From Desulfurococcales archaeon (GTDB lineage: Archaea; Thermoproteota; Thermoprotei_A; Sulfolobales; Ignisphaeraceae), in contig JAMOOB010000209.1 of NCBI GenBank assembly GCA_027066265.1, forward strand, positions 1-10,596: DNA of 10,596 nt, given 5' to 3'. A program made the position numbers and the translations under genes. Shown piece by piece: positions 1-6,436 of this stretch. Positions within the stretch are counted from its first letter, which is position 1. Each line of letters opens with the position of its first letter. Under the pieces are notes generated by a model. It was not told the DNA's origin, searched no databases, and worked only from the letters and a program-made list of their open reading frames with translations.

Positions 1-304
1 CTAGAGCTGCGAGGAGCGCGTACACAAAGTTCCAGATCTGCTTAGCTATGGATAGGATGTAGCCGAAAGTATCTTGAATGCTGCGTCCAAAGCTCCAGAC
101 GCCTAGCAACGTGCCTAAGAATATGACTCCCATGGCAGCTAGAACGTACTTCAGTGCTTTCATGGCTACGTAGCCTAGCGCTAAACCTAGGAGGAACTCT
201 ATCGCTATAACCACGAAGCTACTAGGGTTTGTTATGATAGCCCCTATCAAACTATCGACTGTTGGGGTAGCATTAGTAGCATTCGTAGCTACTAGCTCGA
301 TCAT
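1..304 (-). CDS. FUN14-like small membrane protein (3' end outside window)
   Basis: An open frame runs on the minus strand from an ATG at 302-304 to the window edge and gives 101 residues with no stop. A Shine-Dalgarno match GAGGT lies at 313-317, eight bases before the ATG, and supports this start. The first 28 residues are polar with three N-A-T/N-P-S type sites. Two hydrophobic segments follow at about residues 29-47 and 51-70, with a G-x3-G-x4-K arrangement (G40, G44, K49) at the end of the first, then an amphipathic stretch and a third hydrophobic piece near 92-101. The glycine pattern and the two-helix hairpin followed by a lysine resemble the archaeal FUN14 family, whose archaeal function is unknown. 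The gene lies 66 bases downstream of the radical SAM gene in the same direction and may be cotranscribed. The family call is tentative; a membrane protein is likely. Confidence 0.55.
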   Translation of the reverse strand, partial: MIELVATNATNATPTVDSLIGAIITNPSSFVVIAIEFLLGLALGYVAMKALKYVLAAMGVIFLGTLLGVWSFGRSIQDTFGYILSIAKQIWNFVYALLAAL

Positions 305-370
305 CCTTCCATACCTCGTTAAAGCCTCTGAGTAGCTCTCTAATAAACCCGTCTCGCATCGCTAGATGTG

Positions 371-1486
371 TTACACGATCTCTACTCTTCGTCTATACAC
401 TGCTTCGATGATGTAGCGCAGTCTACGCTTGTCGCCGGCTCTAAGAACCACTCTAATCCTGTTTTCGTAAACATCGACGTCTTTCGCAATGTAACCTAGG
501 TACTCGATCAAATCCCTAACGTCGTTTTCGTTGCATGGAGGTGCAGCACTCTTTACACCACAGGGGCCGAAATCACAGATAGAGCAGAACTCTCCATGAG
601 CATCGACGTTGGCTGCACACGCTGATTCGAACACTTTGAATCCGTAGTCTTGAGCGATCTTCGCAACGATCTTCTTGATATCGCTTCCACGAATGGTTAC
701 CTGATCGTTTCTCGAACGTGGTTTCCTTGGAAGCCTACGCTCGATCTCTTCGATTCCGACCCCCGCTGCCCTAAGCCTTGCTAGAATCGAGGGCGTTACG
801 CGTAGCGTTCCCAGCACAACCTTGTCGATGCCGGCATCGGCGACCATCTTCAGAAGTTTACCCGCTTCCCTCTCAATCACGGTGGGGATCAACGGTCTTA
901 GAAACAGCGTTACGTGAAGACCGTGTCTCCTAGCCGTAGCCATACCCTCTATCCGCTCGATTGGGTTGGGTGCGTAGGGCTCCAATTCCTTCCAGCGATC
1001 TATGGTAACCAACGTAACGAGTACGCTTATGCGAGGCTCTGCGTTTCTAAGAGCTTGCGCTAGCGCATCATCGATAACGCTCTTCGTGGATACCTGGCTA
1101 GGCAGTGCAAGGTATTCGTTGACTGTCTGGATAACCTCTACGCTATACCAACGCACCTCTTCAACGAAAGGCTCGGTTACGGCTCCATAAGCCGCAAACG
1201 TTGCTCGAGGAACTACGTAGGGATTCAAAGCGAGTGCGAGAGCTAGTTCCAATGGCTGCAACGGGTATCTCGAAACGGTTCCTGGAAACCCCATGTCGTA
1301 GATGTAGCAGTAAACGCATCGATACCTGCAACCTACGGCGGTGTGTATAGTCATGCCGCAGGGTCTAGGACTCCGCTTGGCATGATGATCGTTTTTAGCC
1401 CTGGAGAAACCTTCCTCGCCTACTACACGTTTAAGCTCGTCAACGATACGCTTCTTTTCCTCGAGTAAGCGAACACCGTATCCCAA
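371..1486 (-). CDS. Radical SAM protein, spore-photoproduct-lyase-like (SPL/COG1533 type)
   Basis: The 371-residue protein has the radical SAM cluster motif C53-x3-C57-x2-C60 followed by Y-I-Y-D, within a TIM-barrel-sized domain (about 40-250). Such enzymes use a [4Fe-4S] cluster to cleave S-adenosylmethionine; the size, the motif near residue 50 and the basic region before it fit the SPL-like group. The substrate cannot be inferred. The C-terminal part holds five more cysteines (C290, C301, C304, C309, C318), which could bind an auxiliary cluster or a metal. The start is a TTG at 1484-1486: a TGA lies nine bases upstream in frame, and the next in-frame start, Met45, sits too close to the cluster to be sensible, so TTG is forced. 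No strong ribosome binding site is visible. The gene diverges from the UDG-fold gene across about 117 bases. Confidence 0.82.
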   Translation of the reverse strand: MGYGVRLLEEKKRIVDELKRVVGEEGFSRAKNDHHAKRSPRPCGMTIHTAVGCRYRCVYCYIYDMGFPGTVSRYPLQPLELALALALNPYVVPRATFAAYGAVTEPFVEEVRWYSVEVIQTVNEYLALPSQVSTKSVIDDALAQALRNAEPRISVLVTLVTIDRWKELEPYAPNPIERIEGMATARRHGLHVTLFLRPLIPTVIEREAGKLLKMVADAGIDKVVLGTLRVTPSILARLRAAGVGIEEIERRLPRKPRSRNDQVTIRGSDIKKIVAKIAQDYGFKVFESACAANVDAHGEFCSICDFGPCGVKSAAPPCNENDVRDLIEYLGYIAKDVDVYENRIRVVLRAGDKRRLRYIIEAVYRRRVEIV

Positions 1487-1565
1487 GGAGTATCAGCCCC
1501 GGTTTCCCTCATCACGGATCAGAAGCGGACCTTCACATCACCAACGAGATCTCAGCAGAGAAAGA

Positions 1566-1572
1566 TTTTAAA
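1566..1572. promoter_or_regulatory. TATA box of the divergent promoter region
   Basis: TTTTAAA preceded on the plus strand by the purine-rich AGAAAGA, a plausible BRE. Its centre is 35 bases before the ATG at 1604, predicting a start of transcription a few bases before that codon. The core TTTAAA is palindromic, and on the minus strand it would start transcription near 1543, about 57 bases before the radical SAM TTG, so it may serve both genes. Confidence 0.5.
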
Positions 1573-1603
1573 CCTATGCATCTGAACTCCGTAGCGATCC
1601 CCT

Positions 1604-2146
1604 ATGAATATCGTCGAGCTCGTGAACGCTCTGAGATCGTGTCGAAGATGTGGTGCTAACGTTGTCGAGCGTAGTTTCGTTGTTTACGGAGTCTACGAAC
1701 GCTGGTTTCCATCGACTGTGAGAACACTTATAGTTAGCGAAAGTCCTCCTCCGGGAACGAAGCAGGATTTCCTCTACAACCTTGGACACCGAGATCGACT
1801 TAGAAAGACCTTAGCAAGGTTCTGGAACCTAAGCGAAAACGAAGTACTTGATTATCTTCGTAGAAACCATGCTTTCTGGACCATGGCTATCAAGTGCAGA
1901 CCTAGGGATAGAACGTGCATCAAGACCATTGCTAGGAACTGCCTAGAGATTCTAAGACTTGAGATAGAGATTGCTAAGCCAAAGAGAATAGTTGCACTAG
2001 GTACCACAGCTAGCGAGAGCGTGAAGATCATCGCACCACGTACGGAGATAGTCTTCGAAAGACATCCTCTGTACGTGGTTAGGTTCGAACGAAATCGAGC
2101 CGAACAATACTTTCAAAGACTCAAAGAGCTGATATCTATAACGTAA
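1604..2146 (+). CDS. Uracil-DNA-glycosylase-fold protein with [4Fe-4S] cysteines (family 4-like, atypical motif A)
   Basis: The 180-residue protein follows the layout of the family 4/5 uracil-DNA glycosylases: C13-x2-C16 at the N-terminus, then K97-C98-R-P, then C113 fifteen residues on, matching the four cluster ligands of that family. After C113 comes the usual strand K-P-K-R-I-V-A-L-G (residues 125-133), and later H154-P155, the equivalent of the H-P-S motif that grips the flipped base. The catalytic motif, normally G-E-A/G-P-G, instead reads S45-E46-S47-P-P-P-G51, and the following segment lacks the usual P-F-V-G. Uracil excision is therefore not certain; it could act on another lesion or have changed activity. 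The short length and intact cluster ligands argue for a working protein. The start ATG at 1604 sits just after a TATA box, giving a leaderless or nearly leaderless mRNA. Confidence 0.72.
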   Translation: MNIVELVNALRSCRRCGANVVERSFVVYGVYERWFPSTVRTLIVSESPPPGTKQDFLYNLGHRDRLRKTLARFWNLSENEVLDYLRRNHAFWTMAIKCRPRDRTCIKTIARNCLEILRLEIEIAKPKRIVALGTTASESVKIIAPRTEIVFERHPLYVVRFERNRAEQYFQRLKELISIT

Positions 2147-2178
2147 AGATTATACATGTGCATACTCCAAGACGTAGC

Positions 2179-2187
2179 ATTTATTAA
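2179..2187 (+). promoter_or_regulatory. Probable TATA box before the secreted protein pair
   Basis: The A/T-rich ATTTATTAA lies about 35 bases before the ATG at 2219. It would place the transcription start close to 2209, after an upstream in-frame ATG at 2156, so it favours the 2219 start. A second weak box, ATTATAC, lies at 2148-2154. Confidence 0.4.
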
Positions 2188-2218
2188 CGTAACTACGATA
2201 AAGCTACTCGATGAGAGC

Positions 2219-3130
2219 ATGAGGAACAGTGTAAAGATCTTAGTAGTGCTGTTCGTAGTATTGTCTTCAGCGATACTACTAAGTAGTGTGATGCATGGCG
2301 TAACAACTAGGAAGCCGAGCATCAACGGAGTACTTGCATATACGCTTGCACAGAATGCTACCTACCAAGCTAATGCAACAATAGTTTCGTGGATAAACCT
2401 CAGTACATCCATAGACCTGGATCAAGCTAAGCAAGCCCTAGAAGACCTGAACCCAGTCGTACCCGTGAAGGTAGAGCAAGACTACGTTGAAGCTGTGTTA
2501 CGAGTGTACAACATATACGATGCTTTCAGGTACGGTGGTTGGGATAACCTATTCGTAGATCTATACGTTCGTGTGTACAGCGATGGATTAGTAATAGCGT
2601 GGCTTCCCGGAGAACTTTCGTTGAACGATCTACCCTTGATGCTGTACATCAATAGAAGCTCGAACAAATTCCTCGTACTTCCAGTATCGATGAAGGTCGT
2701 GCTGGATGTATGCAAGCAGCTTGGCTACGACGTAGATATCTGGAGCGTCAAGACGGCGATCCCAATCTATCCAAACGCTACGAAATTGATCGTGATGTGG
2801 ACCACGGCCATGGATCGCGAATGGAGTACGAAGTACATAGTTTCAAGCAATGCAGAGATCCTAGGCTCGGGATGGATCGTTCTATGCTGCGCTAGGTGCT
2901 ACGACTGGTACCAAGCGAAGTGTGTCTTTAGTATCGATGACACGGTGATCTACGATAGCGGTTATAGTAGTCATTATAACTCGGACTTTCGTAGGTACGC
3001 ATATGGATCCCTTGATCAGAGCTTCGTAGATCCCGGTACACACACCGTGTCGGCGCAGATCTATCTCTACGACTGTGGTGATTATGGTTACGAGAAGACG
3101 TTCTACGTGCTCTTCTTCATAGCGCGGTGA
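2219..3130 (+). CDS. Secreted or membrane-anchored protein of unknown function (first of coupled pair)
   Basis: The 303-residue protein has a signal peptide or anchor at residues 4-25 (basic start R-N-S-V-K, then a hydrophobic run). An ATG at 2156 would add 21 residues before it, which would spoil the signal, so 2219 is preferred. The exported part has five N-glycosylation sequons (N46, N52, N60, N145, N186). A segment near residues 116-132 (Y-V-R-V-Y-S-D-G, then V-I-A-W-L-P) is of a kind that I associate with crenarchaeal surface proteins, but I cannot name the family. The last third is rich in Cys, Tyr and Asp, with C223, C224, C227, C235 and C286, perhaps disulfide-bonded, and looks like a beta-sandwich. 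The stop codon overlaps the start of the next gene as GTGA, so the two are translationally coupled and probably form a complex. Confidence 0.72.
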   Translation: MRNSVKILVVLFVVLSSAILLSSVMHGVTTRKPSINGVLAYTLAQNATYQANATIVSWINLSTSIDLDQAKQALEDLNPVVPVKVEQDYVEAVLRVYNIYDAFRYGGWDNLFVDLYVRVYSDGLVIAWLPGELSLNDLPLMLYINRSSNKFLVLPVSMKVVLDVCKQLGYDVDIWSVKTAIPIYPNATKLIVMWTTAMDREWSTKYIVSSNAEILGSGWIVLCCARCYDWYQAKCVFSIDDTVIYDSGYSSHYNSDFRRYAYGSLDQSFVDPGTHTVSAQIYLYDCGDYGYEKTFYVLFFIAR

Positions 3131-4473
3131 AGAGCTTGAGAATCTCGATAGTAATAGCAGTGATCTGGGTAACGATATGTTTAGCCGTATCTCTGATTCT
3201 CAACGAAGGAGATTACAGCTACACAAGGTCAGATTCGAATCCGCCTGTATGGTCCGACGACATGGAGAATCTCTCCATAGGGATCTCTAGCGGAGTCTCG
3301 GTACCGAAATCGTTGATAGGATGCATAGCTCTCGATGTGATTAGCTACGATGTGTCGAAGACTCATCCTTCGATACCACGCGATGAGCTGGGCTTCATTT
3401 CGATGGATCGTTTCGTGTATGGAATTGACAGGAAGATTCCTATACGTATCAATGGAAGCGATGCGTACTCGCTGAACTTGGTGAGCATGGAGTATGGTCT
3501 CTGTTCACGCTATCCATCGACTCCGTTCAGCGATACGCAACCGATCTCGTTGGAACAAACGGTGTTTCAACTAGATCAACGAGTACCGATACCATCGTCG
3601 AAAGAGCCGAGTACTCCCATGGGTATGGAGAGCTGGTCGATTGATCTAGAACGATTGGGGAAGGAGCTCGGCATAACGAACGTAGAGTTCCGGGGTGCGG
3701 CTTGGGGCAACAATCTTGGAGCTGGAAACATTGTTGAGATGACGTTTGAGATGGAAGGTCTCCACGATCCTGGTCTTCTATCGCGGATCGTCGTCGTTAT
3801 GAATGTAGGTGGTTCGAAGATTCTCAACGTATCCTACGACTGTGTACGTAGATCGCTGAACGTTAGCGGTTCTGTTCATGTGTTGAGTGTTAGGATATAC
3901 GTTTCGAGCGTGCACGTAGCACTATCGATGATCGTTCCATGGAATGTCTCGGGAAGCGGTAGCGTAGCTATCTCTGTATATGATAGGCTAGGTCGATACG
4001 TAGGCACCGTTCAGCAGATAAACATCGTTAACGAGACGAAGGTATCGATCGATGTACCTAGAACGGTGTATAGAGCTGGAGAACGAATCCCGCTGACCAT
4101 ACGTACTACCTACGATGGGAGTCCATCGATTCCCGTAGCCAACGAAACCGTTTACGTGTATCTAAACGATGCGTTAGCCGCGGTAGTTACTACGAATAGT
4201 AGCGGGATTGCATACACAACGCTTAGAGCTCCTTCTACACCTGGAACGTACGTGATACGCGCGATCTCGATACATGGACGCGGATCGGGAAGCACCTTAA
4301 ACATAATCGTAGTTCCTTACCAAGGGCAAGCGCCCTCTACGGGAGGTGCTTCGACGGGTTTCGGAGGGTATGCAGAGACTATGGCTACGTACGTGCTCGA
4401 AGCTCTGCTAATAGTCGGCATCACCATGCTGATCGTGTACATAGCTCTACGTAGGTGTACGAAACCAGCGTAG
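3127..4473 (+). CDS. Surface protein with Ig-like domain and C-terminal membrane anchor (second of coupled pair)
   Basis: The 448-residue protein starts with a GTG that overlaps the previous stop (GTGA, four bases). Residues 6-25 form a signal peptide or N-terminal anchor. The ectodomain carries eight N-x-S/T sequons (N48, N109, N234, N245, N273, N302, N339, N357). Residues about 305-396 look like a bacterial-type Ig/macroglobulin repeat: V-Y-R-A-G-E, then alternating hydrophobic strands, a T-N-S-S-G turn, T-P-G-T-Y and a final strand. A Gly/Ser/Thr/Pro linker (about 398-417) leads to a C-terminal transmembrane helix (about 421-441) with a short Arg/Lys tail inside the cell. This is the layout of a stalked cell-surface protein. 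The function is not recognised; adhesion, receptor or cell-wall roles are possible. It most likely works with its coupled partner. Confidence 0.75.
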   Translation: MKSLRISIVIAVIWVTICLAVSLILNEGDYSYTRSDSNPPVWSDDMENLSIGISSGVSVPKSLIGCIALDVISYDVSKTHPSIPRDELGFISMDRFVYGIDRKIPIRINGSDAYSLNLVSMEYGLCSRYPSTPFSDTQPISLEQTVFQLDQRVPIPSSKEPSTPMGMESWSIDLERLGKELGITNVEFRGAAWGNNLGAGNIVEMTFEMEGLHDPGLLSRIVVVMNVGGSKILNVSYDCVRRSLNVSGSVHVLSVRIYVSSVHVALSMIVPWNVSGSGSVAISVYDRLGRYVGTVQQINIVNETKVSIDVPRTVYRAGERIPLTIRTTYDGSPSIPVANETVYVYLNDALAAVVTTNSSGIAYTTLRAPSTPGTYVIRAISIHGRGSGSTLNIIVVPYQGQAPSTGGASTGFGGYAETMATYVLEALLIVGITMLIVYIALRRCTKPA

Positions 4474-4514
4474 TTATCTAGCGTCGAAACTAGGCATAGT
4501 GCTACGGGATCTGG

Positions 4515-5165
4515 ATGAATATCGTGTTGTTAACGGCGTTCGAACCGTTCAATGGGTATCATTACAACGTTACTCAGCAAATAGTTGAGGAGCTGAACGG
4601 TGTCGAGATCGAGAACTTCGTTGTTCGAGGAATAGTGCTACCCGTATCGTTCAAACGTGCACGTCAAGAACTCTTAAGCACATTGAAAGAGATGAAGCCT
4701 CGCATAGTTGTAGGAATGGGTATGGCTCCTCGCGCAACCAAGGTTATAGTCGAGCTAGCTGCCCACAACGTTGCGTTCTCCACGGTCCCCGACAACGATG
4801 GTTACGCACCGCAGGGAGAGTTCCTCGAAGGCGAGAACCTCGTGGTGATGCCTACGAGAATGCCTCTGCACACAATACTGCATCGATGCGTGAAAGAGAT
4901 GAAGCTACCCATAGTGTTCTCCATGACTGTAGGGAGCTATCTATGCAACCTAGCTGCGTACACGATACACCGCTACCTCAACGAGAACAACGGTGTTGGT
5001 GGATTCATTCACTTACCTCCATCGACGGATCTGGCCATGAGGATGAAGCTCGATACGTACTTACCGAAGAAGGTACTGGTGGATTGCGTACTATGCATCG
5101 TACGTAGCTGCATCGAAGAACTGAAACAATGCTATTCCCCTGGACACACTCTTGGTGAGCAGTAA
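4515..5165 (+). CDS. pcp: Pyroglutamyl peptidase (pyrrolidone-carboxylate peptidase, C15 family)
   Basis: The 216-residue protein matches peptidase C15 in length and in all three catalytic sites. The N-terminus has the L-T-A-F-E-P-F signature. E80 lies in V-I-V-E-L-A-A-H-N, the nucleophile C144 in S-Y-L-C-N, and H166 in G-F-I-H-L-P, the same order and spacing as the family triad. It removes N-terminal pyroglutamate from peptides in the cytoplasm. V-P-D-N-D-G at 91-96 is also typical of the family. The C-terminus is cysteine-rich (C191, C194, C199, C206) and slightly extended, which is unusual and may reflect structural or disulfide roles in a thermophile. The ATG start gives the usual N-terminus; only a weak GGGATC-like match precedes it. 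The gene lies 41 bases after the surface-protein pair in the same direction without a clear promoter, so it may share their transcript. Confidence 0.92.
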   Translation: MNIVLLTAFEPFNGYHYNVTQQIVEELNGVEIENFVVRGIVLPVSFKRARQELLSTLKEMKPRIVVGMGMAPRATKVIVELAAHNVAFSTVPDNDGYAPQGEFLEGENLVVMPTRMPLHTILHRCVKEMKLPIVFSMTVGSYLCNLAAYTIHRYLNENNGVGGFIHLPPSTDLAMRMKLDTYLPKKVLVDCVLCIVRSCIEELKQCYSPGHTLGEQ

Positions 5166-5208
5166 GCATTCGACAAGCATTTAGTGCAATCAACGGAAGT
5201 ATGTCTAG

Positions 5209-5595
5209 AACACCCTACATCGCGCAGTCTATGGTAAGGACTTCTCTATCGGTAAAGACATCGATGAAGAACTCGAACACTCGATGTATTTCCCGGAGGA
5301 TAGACTTCGTGGACATGGCTCGGCTACTTCTATTCCTTACGATACGTTTAAGTACTTCGATACCGGCAAGGTACCGCATTGCGTCACCGATCATCGTCCG
5401 ATACATGGATCCGTCGAAGGTTTCGAGAAACTCATCATAGCAACGGGATTCGGTAGCTACGCGTACGTGATGGGATCGATAACGAGTGGAATCATAGCTG
5501 CGTAGATACTTGATGGAAAACTATCGATACTGCAAGCAATCTTATCAAGGGAGGTTGCGGTTGCTGGTAAAGCTCGATTCTTTCTTCGATCCTAG
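5209..5595 (+). pseudogene. Remnant of a FAD-dependent oxidoreductase (DAO family), C-terminal part only
   Basis: Between an in-frame TAG at 5206 and one at 5503 runs an open frame whose last 45 codons read like the end of DAO-type flavoenzymes (glycine, sarcosine or D-amino-acid oxidase group): T-D-H-R-P-I-H-G at about 5380-5405, then E-G-F-E-K-L-I-I-A-T-G-F-G-S and G-S-I-T-S-G-I-I-A-A just before the stop. These correspond to the family pattern T-P-D-x-x-P-I-x-G and the A-T-G-F-x-G-x-G that contacts FAD. In the same frame, directly after the TAG, come I-L-D-G-K-L-S-I, which fits the usual family ending, so the TAG looks like a nonsense mutation; a second TAG follows at 5593. The N-terminal G-x-G-x-x-G nucleotide-binding region and some 250 residues are absent, and there is no suitable start codon. 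It is a dead fragment left by a deletion, not a working gene. Confidence 0.6.
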
Positions 5596-5600
5596 ATCTG

Positions 5601-5608
5601 TTTATAAG
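5601..5608 (+). promoter_or_regulatory. TATA box of the PaREP1-like gene
   Basis: TTTATAAG is centred about 26 bases before the GTG at 5631, so transcription should start at or next to that codon (leaderless). It lies just beyond the oxidoreductase remnant. Confidence 0.6.
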
Positions 5609-5630
5609 GCTATTCGAGTACGGAGCTACG

Positions 5631-6014
5631 GTGATAACGACGTCGATGGACGAAGAGCTAGAGATGCTTCGCAAACGTGTTCTAGAGCTATCCAAGGATC
5701 CTAACCCTGATCCATCGAAGGTATACGATCTCGTAGAGCAATTCTTTACAGTACTAGCTCAGAAGCTAGGTCTAAGGGTTGTGAAGGATGCTTCGAAGCG
5801 TGGTGTATGGACGGTAGAGTTGCTTGATCGTGCAGTGGATGATATCGTGGATGCTCTCGGCGGAAAGTACGAGGTACTAGAGCTCTGGGAAGAAGCTTGG
5901 GAGCTACGTCTCGAGAAGGATCGCGAGAAAGCTTTGTCGATTCTCCGGAAGCTTTCCAGGGTACTGGAAGATCTATCTACAACGAGTATCCGTAGAAGGA
6001 AGCGAAAGAGGTAG
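5631..6014 (+). CDS. PaREP1-like (HEPN-superfamily) protein
   Basis: The 127-residue, all-helical, highly charged protein resembles the archaeal PaREP1 family: a helix with D-L-V-E-Q-F-F-T-V-L-A-Q-K-L-G, a conserved tryptophan (W60) opening the next helix, then L-W-E-E-A-W (W86, W90) where members usually have W-x-x-A-x-x-L-H, and a final long helix. PaREP1 proteins are thought to belong to the HEPN nucleotide-binding or RNase-related superfamily; their role in archaea is not established. No R-x4-6-H RNase motif is visible, so nuclease activity is doubtful. The C-terminus ends in a very basic R-R-R-K-R-K-R tail, suggesting contact with nucleic acid. The start may be the GTG at 5631, which agrees with the TATA box, or the ATG at 5646. 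The gene ends two bases before the end of the opposing zinc-finger gene. No partner nucleotidyltransferase of the MNT type is adjacent. Confidence 0.65.
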   Translation: MITTSMDEELEMLRKRVLELSKDPNPDPSKVYDLVEQFFTVLAQKLGLRVVKDASKRGVWTVELLDRAVDDIVDALGGKYEVLELWEEAWELRLEKDREKALSILRKLSRVLEDLSTTSIRRRKRKR

Positions 6015-6016
6015 AC

Positions 6017-6328
6017 CTAGCTCGAACTGCTACGGCTTCGTACAAGCATTTCTCTACGTTCCTCCAGAATCCTTAGATAGCTCCTAAGTCTCTCGATGAG
6101 ATCCTCGAGCTGTTCCTCGTTGAAGCTATGGGCGTAGAGCGTAAGCACTGTATCGAGCCAATCCAGAGCTGCTAGAGCTGCATCGTATGGACACAGCGGA
6201 TTCCCGTCGGCATCGAAGAGCGCTTCCTCGTCCATGCACTTCCTATGCATGGAAGCCTTGCACACGCTACACTCGACAGCTTCGGAATCATCCGAGATTT
6301 CGCGACCACAGATAGTACAGATCTTCAA
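6017..6328 (-). CDS. Small RING/PHD-like zinc-finger protein
   Basis: The 103-residue protein has a metal-binding N-terminal half with ligands C4-x2-C7, C20-x2-C23, H28-x2-C31 and C46-x2-D49. Two pairs of pairs in this order are the cross-brace layout of RING and PHD fingers, with aspartate in the last position as in some RING-H2 variants. The second half (residues 50-97) is an acidic-basic helix with a heptad-like Leu/Ile pattern, probably a coiled coil for dimerisation, and the end is a serine run. The start is a TTG at 6326-6328, supported by GGTGA at 6336-6340 with a seven-base gap. It is convergent with the PaREP1-like gene. Its biochemical role is unknown; a ubiquitin-ligase role must not be assumed, since no ubiquitin-like, E1 or E2 gene is in the window. 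A treble-clef zinc ribbon used in transcription or RNA processing is the alternative. Confidence 0.75.
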   Translation of the reverse strand: MKICTICGREISDDSEAVECSVCKASMHRKCMDEEALFDADGNPLCPYDAALAALDWLDTVLTLYAHSFNEEQLEDLIERLRSYLRILEERREMLVRSRSSSS

Positions 6329-6335
6329 GAGGCGG

Positions 6336-6386
6336 TCACCCGGTCCGTGAACTCATCACCTAGTCAGTCTACCCAGCGTCGATCAT
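6336..6386 (-). ncRNA. Weak candidate C/D box-like RNA (imperfect C and D boxes)
   Basis: On the minus strand the order is ATGATCG (6380-6386, imperfect C box), 12 bases, CTGA (6364-6367, D' box), four bases, GTGATGA (6353-6359, perfect C' box), 13 bases, GTGA (6336-6339, imperfect D box). A TATA-like CTTTATAC at 6413-6420 would start transcription near 6390. The internal boxes are better than the terminal ones, the reverse of the usual case, and the region may simply be the leader of the zinc-finger mRNA, whose ribosome binding site overlaps the last box. Confidence 0.25.
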
Positions 6387-6412
6387 TCCTAAAGCATAAA
6401 TCGTTGGGTCGG

Positions 6413-6420
6413 GTATAAAG
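6413..6420. promoter_or_regulatory. TATA-like element between the divergent zinc-finger and nucleotidyltransferase genes
   Basis: GTATAAAG on the plus strand reads CTTTATAC on the minus strand. It is too close to the plus-strand ATG at 6437 for that gene but well placed for minus-strand transcription starting near 6390. A second element, CATAAAT at 6395-6401, is better placed for the plus-strand gene. Confidence 0.4.
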
Positions 6421-6436
6421 CTGAGCGGTGGTCTCG

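Noticed and set aside
1493..1515. GTGATGA and CTGA boxes 12 bases apart on the minus strand before the radical SAM gene
   Set aside because: No C' or D box follows at a usable distance, so only half of a C/D sRNA would exist.
2156..2218. Upstream ATG that would extend the first surface protein by 21 residues
   Set aside because: It puts polar residues before a good signal peptide and lies before the likely transcription start.
3228..3243. GATTCGAATCC resembling a tRNA T-arm
   Set aside because: It lies in a coding region and no acceptor, D or anticodon arms can be built around it.
5215..5406. Minus-strand open frame opposite the oxidoreductase remnant
   Set aside because: It is a shadow of the plus-strand frame that carries the recognisable DAO motifs.
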